64,000 nucleotides of DNA from Gaiellasilicea sp963707575. GTDB lineage: Bacteria; Actinomycetota; Thermoleophilia; Gaiellales; Gaiellaceae. The notes beneath the pieces were generated by a model. That model did no database searches. It was given only the letters and a program-made list of their open reading frames with translations, and was not told the DNA's origin. A program made the translations under genes and the position numbers. Of this stretch, positions 7,294-15,357 are shown piece after piece. The stretch is from positions 1,178,001-1,242,000 of the forward strand of contig OY970171.1 of NCBI GenBank assembly GCA_963707575.1, read 5' to 3'. The number at the start of each line of letters is the position of its first letter. Positions within the stretch are counted from its first letter, which is position 1.

Positions 7294-7770
7294 CTAGCCG
7301 GGCTCCCCGTTCGACGCCCGCACGATCACGACCGGGCAGGCGGCGTGGTGCGCGCACTGCTGGCTGACCGACCCGAGCAGCAGCCCGGTGAACCCGCCAT
7401 GCCCGCGCGACCCCACGACGAGCAGATCGGCGTGGCGAGACTCGTCGACGAGCACCGTTGCGGGCGCGCCCTCGACGACCCGGCGCTCGATCGCGAGGCC
7501 ATTCGGATCCGGCACGACCTCGTGCATGGTGGCGTCGAGGGCGACCTCGGCTGCGCGTCGAAGATCGCCGAGATCGGCCCCGACCACGGGGGTGAAGCCT
7601 TCGATCCCCTTGACGCCGATGTTGCCGTAGAGCCAGGTATGGACGACGCGCAGCGTCGCCTGGCGCAGCTTCGCCTCGTCGAGCGCGAAGCGCAGCGCCT
7701 CCTTGGCGCCGTCCGAGCTGTCGACGCCGACGACGACCAGGCCCTTGGTTCGTTGTGTGTCTCGCTCCAT
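7294..7770 (-). CDS. single-domain universal stress protein
   Basis: 158 aa from ATG 7770 (AAGGAA 4 nt upstream). A complete UspA domain: GLVVVGVDSSDGAKEALRFA at the start, ADLLVVGSRGHGGFTGLLLG and SVSQQCAHHAACPVVIVR at the end. The G-2x-G-9x-GS ATP-binding loop is intact. It lies 46 bp after the E1 alpha gene and abuts DUF488. Probable cytosolic stress protein of the ATP-binding class. Confidence 0.92.
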   Translation of the reverse strand: MERDTQRTKGLVVVGVDSSDGAKEALRFALDEAKLRQATLRVVHTWLYGNIGVKGIEGFTPVVGADLGDLRRAAEVALDATMHEVVPDPNGLAIERRVVEGAPATVLVDESRHADLLVVGSRGHGGFTGLLLGSVSQQCAHHAACPVVIVRASNGEPG

Positions 7771-7816
7771 CGGTTCCTTCTTTCCGCGCCGGTGCCCGGC
7801 GCTGCCGGTGCCAGGG

Positions 7817-8782
7817 TCAGGGCGCGTACACGTACTTGAGGGCATCGCTCGGGTTCGGGTCTGTTCCCGCTCGGGCGAACTCGAGTGACGCGTCGACGAC
7901 GCTGTGGGCATCCCCGTCGAGCCGCTTCCACTCGGCCTCGCTCAGCTCGAGCCGCCGGCGTAGGTTGTCGATCGGATCGCGCGTCTCGCGCAGTTCCTCG
8001 AGCGCGTGCCTGTCGCGGTAGAGTTGCGCGTCGCCGATGTAGTGGCCGGTCAGGCGCTCGGTCTCGCAGAGCAGGAAGACGGGGCCGTGCCCGCCCCGTG
8101 CGTGCTCGAGCGCTTCGCGGGCCGCGAGATGCACGGCCTCGACATCCTGGCCGTCGACCTTCCGGGCCTGCATTCCGTACGAGACCACGCGCAGCGTCAA
8201 GTCTTCGATCGGCTGGTGCTGCGACTGTGGCGTCGACTCGGCCCAGCGGTTGTTCTCGCAGAGGAAGACGGCCGGCACCTGCCAGAGTTGGGCGAGGTTG
8301 AGCGACTCGTGGAAAGCGCCGCTGTTGGTCGCGCCGTCGCCGAAGAACGCCACCGCCACTCGTGGCTGGTGCCGCAGCTTGAACGCGAGCGCCGCCCCGA
8401 CTATGGCCGGCAGGCCGCCGCCGACCACCGCGTTCGCGCCCAGGTTTCCGCGCTTGACGTCGTAGAGGTGCATCGAGCCGCCGTAGCCGCCCGACGTGCC
8501 CTCGACCTTGCCGTACAGCTCGGCCATCACCTGGTCGGGCGGCGTCCCGTTGGCCAGCACGTGGCCGTGCGCGCGGTGGGTCGAGCCGATCACGTCGTCG
8601 TCGGCGAGCGCGTCGCAGACGCCGACCGCAACGGCCTCCTGGCCGATGCAGGCGTGGAGGAACCCGGCCAGGTCGCCCGCGCGGAAGCGCTCCTCGACCT
8701 TCTCCTCGAAGCGGCGGATCAACAGCATCTCGCCGAGGAACGCGACTAGCTGCTTACGCGGAAGGCTCGTCCCGGCGCTCAT
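7817..8782 (-). CDS. TPP-dependent 2-oxo acid / acetoin dehydrogenase E1 alpha subunit
   Basis: 321 aa from ATG 8782, which overlaps the GAPDH stop (ATGA). Seen: RRFEEKVEERFRAGDLAGFLHACIGQEAVAVG, the phosphorylation-loop-like HRAHGHVLANG, GGSMHLYD, and the TPP motif GDGATNSGAFHESLNLA...CENN. The family uses an alpha2beta2 E1 with TPP shared at the interface. No beta subunit, E2 or E3 is in the window, so the partner must be encoded elsewhere or the protein acts alone. Pairing with GAPDH in one operon suggests rerouting of triose phosphate and pyruvate or acetoin flux under stress, which is inference. Confidence 0.9.
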   Translation of the reverse strand: MSAGTSLPRKQLVAFLGEMLLIRRFEEKVEERFRAGDLAGFLHACIGQEAVAVGVCDALADDDVIGSTHRAHGHVLANGTPPDQVMAELYGKVEGTSGGYGGSMHLYDVKRGNLGANAVVGGGLPAIVGAALAFKLRHQPRVAVAFFGDGATNSGAFHESLNLAQLWQVPAVFLCENNRWAESTPQSQHQPIEDLTLRVVSYGMQARKVDGQDVEAVHLAAREALEHARGGHGPVFLLCETERLTGHYIGDAQLYRDRHALEELRETRDPIDNLRRRLELSEAEWKRLDGDAHSVVDASLEFARAGTDPNPSDALKYVYAP

Positions 8783-9783
8783 GCTGCTGCTCCGACACGC
8801 CCGACCAGGTCGACGAGGCGGCAGCTGTAGCCCCATTCGTTGTCGTACCAGCCGAACACCTTCGCGAGCGACCCTTGCGCCAACGTCAGCTGGCTGTCGA
8901 AGACGCAGGAGTACGGCGAGCGCGCGATGTCGGTCGACACGAGCGGCTCATCCGCGTACTCGACAATCCCCGCGAGCGGGCCCTCGGCAGCACTGCGGAA
9001 GGCCGCGTTGACCTCATCGCGATCTGCGGGGCGGCCGAGCTCGACGACGAGATCGACGATCGAGCCAACCGGGACCGGTGCGCGAATTGCGATCGCGTCG
9101 ATCCTCCCGGCCAGCTCCGGCAGCACGGATCCGAGCGCCCTGGTGGCGCCGGTTGTCGTCGGGATCAGGTTGATCGCGGCCGCCCGCGCCCGCCGCAGAT
9201 CCTTATGTGGCCCGTCGAGGAGCGGCTGCGACGCGGTGTAGGCATGAACGGTCGTCATGAAGCCGCGCTCGATGCCGAACGCGTCCTGGAGCACCTTGGC
9301 CAGCGGCGTCACGCAGTTGGTCGTGCAGGACGCGTTCGAGACGATCCAGTGGCGTGCCGGGTCGAAAGCGTCGTCGTTGACGCCGAGCACGACCATCACG
9401 TCGGCGTCCGTCGCCACAGCTGAGATCACCACCCGACCCGCGCCCGCGTCGAGGTGCGCCTGCGCCTGCTCGCGCTTGCTGAACCGACCAGTCGACTCCA
9501 GGACGACATCGACGCCGAGCTCGCGCCAGGGGAGGTCGGCCGGTTCGGCGATCGACAACGCCCGTAGCTGTCGGCCGCCGACGGTGATCGTGCCGGCTTC
9601 CGTCGTCACCTCCTCAGCCAGGTGCCCGAGCAGCGAGTCGAACTCGAGGAGGTGCGCCATCGTCTCGACGTCGGCGAGGTCGTTGACTGCGACGATCTGA
9701 TAGTCGGGGCTCCGCTCGAGCGAGGCGCGGAGGAAGTTGCGACCGATGCGCCCGAATCCGTTGATGGCGACCCGTGGCGTCAT
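8779..9783 (-). CDS. gap: glyceraldehyde-3-phosphate dehydrogenase
   Basis: 334 aa, the normal length. Rossmann N-terminus VAINGFGRIGRNFLRA; catalytic SNASCTTNC with Cys153; HAYTASQPLLDGPHKDLRRARAAAINLIPTTTGA; and C-terminal WYDNEWGYSCRLVDL. Catalyses phosphorylating NAD(P)-dependent oxidation of glyceraldehyde 3-phosphate in glycolysis. The ATG at 9783 overlaps the stop of the upstream frameshifted gene. A leucine rather than aspartate is absent from the obvious cofactor-selecting position, so NAD/NADP preference is left open. As a gap gene placed within a USP operon, it may be a second, stress-specific copy. Confidence 0.97.
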   Translation of the reverse strand: MTPRVAINGFGRIGRNFLRASLERSPDYQIVAVNDLADVETMAHLLEFDSLLGHLAEEVTTEAGTITVGGRQLRALSIAEPADLPWRELGVDVVLESTGRFSKREQAQAHLDAGAGRVVISAVATDADVMVVLGVNDDAFDPARHWIVSNASCTTNCVTPLAKVLQDAFGIERGFMTTVHAYTASQPLLDGPHKDLRRARAAAINLIPTTTGATRALGSVLPELAGRIDAIAIRAPVPVGSIVDLVVELGRPADRDEVNAAFRSAAEGPLAGIVEYADEPLVSTDIARSPYSCVFDSQLTLAQGSLAKVFGWYDNEWGYSCRLVDLVGRVGAAA

Positions 9784-10068
9784 GACCCTTCGGGCGGCTG
9801 CGTGTCGACTTGAACAGATGCTTCCGGCCGGCGCTCGGCACGCCACTCGGAGATCGCCCGCAACGCCTCCGTCGAGCGGCTCGCCGTGGCAGCCAGGCGT
9901 GCGGGCGTGAACGACCCAGCGCTCGGTCGTGTGCTGGACGAGGAACGAGTGGAACGGGATGAGCAACTCGGACAGAGCAAGCGCGTCCCAGCGGCCGTGG
10001 ACATCGACCTTGACAGACGTGACGCTGTGGCGAGTCACAGCAGGTGCGGGTGCTGCTCCGGTCGACAC
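9780..10068 (-). pseudogene. small stress-operon gene with a +1/-1 frameshift
   Basis: GTG 10068 has an excellent SD (GGAAGGAG, 6 nt spacing). It opens a frame reading SVTSVKVDVHGRWDALALSE then LLIPFHSFLVQHTTERWVVHARTPG. The likely continuation, LRAISEWRAERRPEASVQVD, lies in the next frame and ends in a TGA that overlaps the GAPDH ATG. The total length (289 nt) is not a multiple of 3. Both halves have gene-like codon use, so a single-base indel around 9870 is likely, either a real mutation or a sequencing error. No family recognised. It is the first gene of the GAPDH operon. Confidence 0.6.
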
Positions 10069-10188
10069 AGAAAGCTCCTTCCGTTGGTCTTCCCAGCGTC
10101 CCATCCGCAGGAGCGTTCGGACATGGGGAGAGCGCACCATCACGGGCTCGTTGCGGCCTCATCTTCGGAACCGGGTCGCGAGCTCCGC

Positions 10189-10211
10189 GAAATGGGGTCT
10201 TCGCCCTAGCG
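10189..10211 (+). promoter_or_regulatory. shared upstream element, site 2
   Basis: GAAATGGGG followed after six bases by CCC and an A two bases later. It is partly palindromic (ATGGGG/CCCTAG). It ends 68 bp before the GTG of the small membrane gene at 10280 and 120 bp before the divergent GAPDH operon start, so it could serve both. Confidence 0.5.
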
Positions 10212-10279
10212 ACGGCGGGTCGGCTGACACCTACGTTCGTAAGCATGGTCGTTTCTTCACGTGACTCTCACGGCACGGG

Positions 10280-10432
10280 GTGAGCGCAATCGGCCCTGAC
10301 CTGGTGATCACGATCGCCTTCTCCGTCGAGGCCACGCTGGTGGCACTCGTGGCCACGGTGTACGGCGTGCACGAAGCGCGTAAGGCGCGCGCCGCAGCAG
10401 CGAAGGATCGACTCTCGATTCGCGGGAGCTAG
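10280..10432 (+). CDS. 50-aa single-helix membrane peptide
   Basis: GTG start after an in-frame stop. The sequence begins MSAIGPDLVITIAFSVEA, forms one membrane helix (about residues 6-30), then a basic tail EARKARAAAAKDRLSIRG. The SD is weak. Codon use and clean hydrophobic patterning support a real gene. Its 3' end overlaps the stop of the convergent four-helix membrane gene by 4 bp. In design it resembles the 43-aa peptide before the P-type ATPase, though the sequences are not alike. Function unknown. Confidence 0.55.
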   Translation: MSAIGPDLVITIAFSVEATLVALVATVYGVHEARKARAAAAKDRLSIRGS

Positions 10433-10899
10433 CTCGGCTTGCCGGTCATCGCCCAAACGGCGACGATGTAGGCGACGATGAGGATCAGCGCGATGACCAT
10501 CGTCAGCTTGAGCAGTCCGGCGCCCCCTTTGCCGTTGCGCAGCCGGTGGACGCCGACCCCGCCGAGCACGAGCGAGGCGAGGAAGAGGAGCCCGCCCCAG
10601 TCGGCGACGACGAATCCGATTCCGAGCCAGGCCGGCTGTTCGATCTGGTCCGGGAGGTCATCCCAACCCTGGAGCCGGTAGAGCCATGCGCCGGCGACTC
10701 GCATGAGGATCAGGCCGGGGAGGCCGACGAGCAGGAGCGAGAAGTAGCCGAGCCGAAGCAATCGGGTCTCCCCGCGCGCGAGCGCGAGGGAGGTCGCGCT
10801 GGCCAGCAGGGCGCCGAAGACGACGGTTGCGCCGACAAGGTGGAGCAGGAGCGCGAAGCTCTGCTCGTCGGGCCTGATGGCGGCGATCAGCTCAGGCAC
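10429..10899 (-). CDS. four-helix membrane protein (CopD/DUF2269-like, tentative)
   Basis: 156 aa with four predicted helices: FALLLHLVGATVVFGALLAS, LGYFSLLLVGLPGLILMRVAG, WLGIGFVVADWGGLLFLASLVLGG and LLKLTMVIALILIVAYIVAVWAM. His20 in the first helix sits where CopD/DUF2269-type and haem-binding four-helix proteins have one. Last gene of the operon iorA-iorB-membrane-membrane, overlapping the preceding membrane gene by 8 bp. Together with it, it could form a membrane electron acceptor for the molybdenum dehydrogenase. This is inference from context only. Confidence 0.6.
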   Translation of the reverse strand: MPELIAAIRPDEQSFALLLHLVGATVVFGALLASATSLALARGETRLLRLGYFSLLLVGLPGLILMRVAGAWLYRLQGWDDLPDQIEQPAWLGIGFVVADWGGLLFLASLVLGGVGVHRLRNGKGGAGLLKLTMVIALILIVAYIVAVWAMTGKPS

Positions 10900-11371
10900 C
10901 GGGCTTCCAGATCATGTCGATCACGATCAGCACCACCGCCGCCGAGGCCAGAGCACGGAGCAGGAGCCCCGTCCTGGTCCGGTTCAGCGCTGCGAGGTCG
11001 GCGCTCGCACCGGTCTGGCCGGAGGCGACGAGCGCACGTGCCCTCTCGGCCGGCTTCGCATACTCGACGAAGGAGCGCAGCAGCGCCATCGTGGCGATCG
11101 CCCAGAGGAGGATCGCCACGATCACCCAGCCGTCCCACACGTGGAAGGCGTCGTGCAGAATCGCGAGCCAGAGCCCGAACGCGATCGTGCCGGCCAGGCC
11201 GACGACGGTCGTGGCGGTCCCGACCTGTGCGACCCGGTTGAGGTTGAGCGTCTCGTCAGCAGTCTCGACCGAGGAGAGCGCGACGACCACGATCCAGGAC
11301 ATCACGAGCGAGCCGACGAGCGTGGCAGCCGTGAGCAGGTGGAGGGCGAAGATCCAGTCCTGAAAGCTCAT
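10892..11371 (-). CDS. four-helix membrane protein, paired with the next gene
   Basis: 159 aa with four helices: WIFALHLLTAATLVGSLVMSW, ATTVVGLAGTIAFGLWLAIL, GWVIVAILLWAIATMALL and LLLRALASAAVVLIVIDMIW. His11 in helix 1 matches the position of the His in its neighbour, and HDAFHVWDGW adds two more His near the membrane surface. The ATG overlaps the iorB stop (ATGA). The two membrane proteins look like diverged copies of one fold. A role as haem- or quinone-binding redox partner of IorAB is plausible but unproven. Confidence 0.6.
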   Translation of the reverse strand: MSFQDWIFALHLLTAATLVGSLVMSWIVVVALSSVETADETLNLNRVAQVGTATTVVGLAGTIAFGLWLAILHDAFHVWDGWVIVAILLWAIATMALLRSFVEYAKPAERARALVASGQTGASADLAALNRTRTGLLLRALASAAVVLIVIDMIWKPGA

Positions 11372-13650
11372 CGCGCTTCCTCAAGTGCCGCTCTGACACG
11401 ATCGGGCGTCATCGGCAGGCTGCGGAGGCGGACGCCGACGGCGTCGAAGACGGCATTGCCGATCGCGGGGGCGATCGGGTTGCAGGACGGCTCGCCGGAA
11501 CCCGTGGCCCGCTCGTTCGGCCGCTCGATTGCGATCACGTCGACTGTCGGAGCCTCCGTGAAGCGGATGATTCGATAGTCGTTCCAGTCGAGGCTCGTCA
11601 CGTTGGAGCGGTCGAACGAGACCTCCTCGTAGAGCGCCCGGCTGACGGTCTGGACGATATTGGCCTCGATCCCGAGCTCGAGCGCCCGTGGATTGATCGT
11701 CATGCCGTTGTCCTGGACGACGATCACGTGATCGACACGGATTTGGCCGCTCTCGCGGTCGACCTCGATCTCGGCGACGGCGGCGTTGTAGGTGCCGCCG
11801 CGCAGGGAGGTCGCGACGCCGCGGCCGCGCGCGACGCCTGAGTCGGCGTGCGCGGCCGGGCCCGGCGAGGGGCGCGTCTGCCAGTTCGCAGCACGGGCTG
11901 CGGCCTGCAGCACGGCGATCATGCGCGGGTCGCTCAGACCCTTCAGCCGCAGCTCGACCGGATCGGCGCCCGCTGCGGCCGCGAGCTCGTCGAGGAAGGA
12001 CTCGCTCGCGAATGTCAGCTGCAGCTGCACGGGTGAGCGGATCCAGGCGGAGATGAGGCCGACGCCGTCGTTCTCGGTGGAGCCGATGTCGCCTTGGTAG
12101 TGAGCGAGCTGGCGGCTGGCGGGGATGTCGTAGAGGATCGGGTCCTCCCACAGGTGGAGGGACGACATCCTCGCCGCGCGCCCGGCCAGGACACTCCCGA
12201 TGATCGTGGTCTCGAAGAAGGCGGGGATCCACGCCTCGTGGTCCCAGCCCACGATCTCGCCGCGCTCGTCGAGCCCTCCGCGCAGCTGATGGACGGTTGC
12301 CGGGCCTTTGGGATCCCAGCCGTGCTCGTCATGGCGCATCCACTGGACGCGGACCGGCTGCCCGACGAGTTGCGACATCAGCGCGGCGTCGACCGTGGCC
12401 GGATCGGATCCGTTGCGGCCGTAGCAGCCCGAGGCCTCGAAGGTGATGATGCGAACGTGCTCGGCCGGGATGTCGAGGGCGTCGGCGACGGCCGAGCGGA
12501 CGACGTTGGGGCCCTGCGTTCCCGACCAGACCGTGGCCGACCCGTCCTTGACGTCTGCGACCGCACAGGAAGGGCCGATCGAGCCGTGCGTCTGAACCGC
12601 GGTGGTGTACTCCGCGTCGAACGGACGTGCGGCGCCGGCGAGCGCCTTGGCCGCGTCGCCGGTGCTTGCAACAACGGCATCCTCGAGGCTGGGCGTCTCG
12701 CGAACGTACGTGTAGAGCTCCTCCATGGTCGGCAGGCCCGCCCAGTCCGACCACTTGACCTCGAGCTCGCGCGCGGCCTTGATCGCGTCCCATTCGCGCT
12801 CGGCGACGACGCCGAGGAAGTTCTTCAGGCGAACGACCCGGGCACCGTACGACGGCTTGCCGTAGCTGAGCAGCTGCGAGCCGAGGCCCGGCGGCCGGAT
12901 CACGCGTCCATGCAGCATGTCCGGCACCCGGACGTCCTGGATGTAGAAATGCTGACCGGTCACCTTGGGCGGGATGTCCACGCGCGGCACCGACTGGCCG
13001 ACGATCGTGTACTCGCTCGCTGCCTTCGGCTTCGCCCCGCCGAGCGCGAGCCCGAACCCTCTGTCCTTGCCCTTGACCGGGATTGCGACGCCGAGCAGCT
13101 GGCCGTCGACGAGCTTGCCGTACGAGATTCGACGCGACCCGTCGCCGACCGGGCTGACGACTCCGTCCTCGACCGTGAGCCTGTCTGCGGGAACATCGAG
13201 CTCGGTTGCGGCCAGGGTGAGGAGCGCCCGGCGGCCGTTCGCCGCGGCCTGCCGAAGCTGAGGACCGGCGAGGGCGATCGTCAGGCTGCCCACGGTCGAC
13301 CCCTGGTCGACGCAGCTTTCGGTGTCGCCCATCACCATGCGGACACGATCGAAGGGCACATCCAGCTCCTCGGCGACGATCTGCGCGAGCGCCGTCTGGT
13401 TGCCCTGGCCCAGATCCGTCTTCCCGGTGAACGCGGTCACGGTGCCGTCGGCCTCGATGGCCAGCCACGAGTCGAGCGCCGACGGATCGAGCTCGGCCGG
13501 CCACGTCTCCGGCGCGTCGCTCCCGCCCCTCGCGATACCCCACACACCGGCGGGAACGCCGATCGCGACGATCAGCGCGCCGCCACCCTTCAAGAACGCG
13601 TCGCGGGTGAACCTCTGCTGCTTGCGCGGGGTCAGGTCAGGGGTTCCCAT
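11368..13650 (-). CDS. IorB-like molybdopterin-binding dehydrogenase subunit
   Basis: 760 aa from ATG 13650, the usual size for isoquinoline 1-oxidoreductase beta or membrane aldehyde dehydrogenase large subunits. Seen: an N-terminal hydrophobic segment (FLKGGGALIVAIGVPAGVW) after a Tat-like but incomplete TRDAFLK; Mo-cofactor segments GKTDLGQGNQTALAQIVAEEL, GSTVGSLTIALAGPQLRQAAA and ASGCYGRNGSDPATVDAALMSQ; and a C-terminal GSGEPSCNPIAPAIGNAVFDAVGVRLRSLPMTPDRV. The family oxidises N-heterocycles or aldehydes with water as oxygen donor. The true substrate is not predictable. It is co-transcribed with the 2Fe-2S subunit and two membrane proteins. Confidence 0.9.
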   Translation of the reverse strand: MGTPDLTPRKQQRFTRDAFLKGGGALIVAIGVPAGVWGIARGGSDAPETWPAELDPSALDSWLAIEADGTVTAFTGKTDLGQGNQTALAQIVAEELDVPFDRVRMVMGDTESCVDQGSTVGSLTIALAGPQLRQAAANGRRALLTLAATELDVPADRLTVEDGVVSPVGDGSRRISYGKLVDGQLLGVAIPVKGKDRGFGLALGGAKPKAASEYTIVGQSVPRVDIPPKVTGQHFYIQDVRVPDMLHGRVIRPPGLGSQLLSYGKPSYGARVVRLKNFLGVVAEREWDAIKAARELEVKWSDWAGLPTMEELYTYVRETPSLEDAVVASTGDAAKALAGAARPFDAEYTTAVQTHGSIGPSCAVADVKDGSATVWSGTQGPNVVRSAVADALDIPAEHVRIITFEASGCYGRNGSDPATVDAALMSQLVGQPVRVQWMRHDEHGWDPKGPATVHQLRGGLDERGEIVGWDHEAWIPAFFETTIIGSVLAGRAARMSSLHLWEDPILYDIPASRQLAHYQGDIGSTENDGVGLISAWIRSPVQLQLTFASESFLDELAAAAGADPVELRLKGLSDPRMIAVLQAAARAANWQTRPSPGPAAHADSGVARGRGVATSLRGGTYNAAVAEIEVDRESGQIRVDHVIVVQDNGMTINPRALELGIEANIVQTVSRALYEEVSFDRSNVTSLDWNDYRIIRFTEAPTVDVIAIERPNERATGSGEPSCNPIAPAIGNAVFDAVGVRLRSLPMTPDRVRAALEEAR

Positions 13651-13651
13651 G

Positions 13652-14143
13652 CTAGACCGCCGCCGTCGCGGCACGCTTGATTCCACGCACGATCGCGTTG
13701 TGGGTCGCGCACCGGCAGAGGTGCGGGTCCATCGCCTCCTTGATCTCCGCATCGCTCGGGCGCGCGTTGCGGGACAGAAGGTCGGCGGCCATGATGATCA
13801 TCCCGTTCTGGCAGTAGCCGCACTGCGGAACCTGCTCGTCGATCCAGGCCTGCTGCAGCGGATGCAGCGCCGGCACCGTCGCCAGCTGCTTCTCCTCCGC
13901 GTACCAGGCAGGCAACCCTTCCAACGTCGTCACCTTCCTGCCCACGACGGCCTCGACCGGCGTCACGCAGGAACGGATCTCCCGGCCGTCCACGAGCACC
14001 GAGCAGGCGCCGCACTGCGACAGCCCGCAGCCGAACTTCGCGCCGCGGAGCTCCAGATCGTCCCGCAGCACGTAGAGCAACGGCGTGTCCGGCGTCGCAT
14101 CGGTCGAGTGACGTTTCCCGTTGACTGTGATCTCGATCGCCAT
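13652..14143 (-). CDS. IorA-like [2Fe-2S] subunit of molybdenum dehydrogenase
   Basis: 163 aa from ATG 14143 (GAAGGAG, 9 nt spacing). Plant-type 2Fe-2S cluster ligands Cys39, Cys44, Cys47 and Cys59. The xanthine-dehydrogenase-type second cluster is at Cys108-x2-Cys111 and Cys143-x-Cys145. This small subunit passes electrons from the Mo site onward. Many IorAB-type enzymes use a cytochrome c subunit as the next carrier. None is present here, but two four-helix membrane proteins follow in the operon. The promoter region carries shared element site 3. Confidence 0.95.
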   Translation of the reverse strand: MAIEITVNGKRHSTDATPDTPLLYVLRDDLELRGAKFGCGLSQCGACSVLVDGREIRSCVTPVEAVVGRKVTTLEGLPAWYAEEKQLATVPALHPLQQAWIDEQVPQCGYCQNGMIIMAADLLSRNARPSDAEIKEAMDPHLCRCATHNAIVRGIKRAATAAV

Positions 14144-14219
14144 CCAGATTGCTCCTTCGCTGGGCGGAAGACCTACGGCTCGTGCTGATCTGGAGCCTCG
14201 TCCGGGCATGACTCCGCCG

Positions 14220-14242
14220 CCATTGGGTCGCGACCCCATTTA
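14220..14242 (-). promoter_or_regulatory. shared upstream element, site 3 (near-perfect palindrome)
   Basis: Read on the minus strand: AAATGGGG, six bases, CCC-A-ATGG. The inner 18 bp (14222-14239, ATTGGGTCGCGACCCCAT on plus) pair at 8 of 9 positions. It ends 76 bp before the iorA ATG, in the 122-bp gap after transaldolase. Confidence 0.6.
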
Positions 14243-14265
14243 CGGCGACTGCCGGCGCCATTCGC

Positions 14266-15357
14266 TCAGGCTCTTGCTGTCGTCTGCCGCTTCGACTCGA
14301 GCCGAGCGAAGATCTTCGAGAGCGAGTCGACGAACTTCTGGATGCCTTCGTGCTCGAGTTTGCCGACGACGTCGTCATAGTCGACCCCGGCGCCGGCGAG
14401 GGCGGCGAGCAAGGAGAGTGCGTCCTCGACGCCCGATTCCAGCCGCGGCTCGACGTCTCCGTGGTCCTGGAAGGCCCGAATCGTCCCCTCAGGCATCGTC
14501 GAGATCGTCTCGCGGCCGAGCAACTCTTCGACGTAGAGCGTGTCGCGGTAGCTCGGGTCCTTCGTCGATGTCGACGCCCACAGGCACCGCTGCGCGGTCG
14601 CGCCGCGGGCGACGAGTCGGTCCCAGCGATCGCCGGCGAAGGCGTGCTTGTACTGCTGGTAGGCGAGCCTGGCGTTGGCGATCCCGAGGCGGCCTTTCAG
14701 GCTTTCCCGGCCGAGCTCGTCGAGGCGACGATCCGTCTCGGAGTCGACCCGCGAGACGAAGAAGCTGGCGACGGAGTGAACGGTGCTCGGATCGCCGCCG
14801 ACGCCGACGAGGCGCTCGAGGCCGCGCACGTAGGCTTCGATCACTTGCTGGTGGCGGGCGAGCGAAAAGATCAAGGTCACGTTGATCGAGCGGCCGCGGG
14901 CGGTCATCTCTTCGATCGCCGCCACGCCCGCGTCCGTGGCCGGGATCTTGACCAGCAGATTCGGCCGCGCGATCGCCGCGTGCAACATCGCTGCCTCGTC
15001 GATCGTGGCCTCTGTGTCGTTGGCGAGGTTGGGGTCGACCTCGATCGAGACGTAGCCGTCACCACCGGCGGTCCGCTCCCAGACCGGGCGCAGGAGATCA
15101 CAGGCGTTCGCGACGTCGCGCATCACCAGCTCGAGGAAGAGGTGCTTGACGTCGCCGTCTGCGGCGTCCCGGATCTGCGCGTCGTACGCGTCCCCCTGTC
15201 CGAGCGCCTTCTGGAGAATGGTCGGGTTCGACGTCACGCCGACGACCGCGTCCTCTTCGATCGCGCGCGCGAGCGCGCCGGACTCGAGCAGGTCGCGCGA
15301 GAGGAAGTCGATCCAGACGCTCTGCCCCAGCGCGGAGAGCTGCTGCAGGCGGGTCAC
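14266..15357 (-). CDS. tal: transaldolase
   Basis: 363 aa, the length of the long actinobacterial transaldolase class. Seen: WIDFLSRDLLESGALARAIEEDAVVGVTSNPTILQKA, the Schiff-base lysine in NLLVKIPATDAG (Lys137), and NVTLIFSLARHQQVIEAYV. Transfers dihydroxyacetone units between sedoheptulose 7-phosphate and glyceraldehyde 3-phosphate in the non-oxidative pentose phosphate pathway. GTG start overlapping the stop of the FAD reductase upstream, so the two are co-translated. It may pair functionally with the G6PDH-like enzyme at 46.9 kb. Confidence 0.95.
   Translation of the reverse strand: MTRLQQLSALGQSVWIDFLSRDLLESGALARAIEEDAVVGVTSNPTILQKALGQGDAYDAQIRDAADGDVKHLFLELVMRDVANACDLLRPVWERTAGGDGYVSIEVDPNLANDTEATIDEAAMLHAAIARPNLLVKIPATDAGVAAIEEMTARGRSINVTLIFSLARHQQVIEAYVRGLERLVGVGGDPSTVHSVASFFVSRVDSETDRRLDELGRESLKGRLGIANARLAYQQYKHAFAGDRWDRLVARGATAQRCLWASTSTKDPSYRDTLYVEELLGRETISTMPEGTIRAFQDHGDVEPRLESGVEDALSLLAALAGAGVDYDDVVGKLEHEGIQKFVDSLSKIFARLESKRQTTARA

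Noticed and set aside
12094..13680. Very long open frame antisense to iorB
   Set aside because: GC-rich third positions keep antisense frames open; iorB on the minus strand has full family motifs and this frame has none. The same applies to long antisense frames over the V-ATPase genes, the carrier gene and the P-type ATPase.
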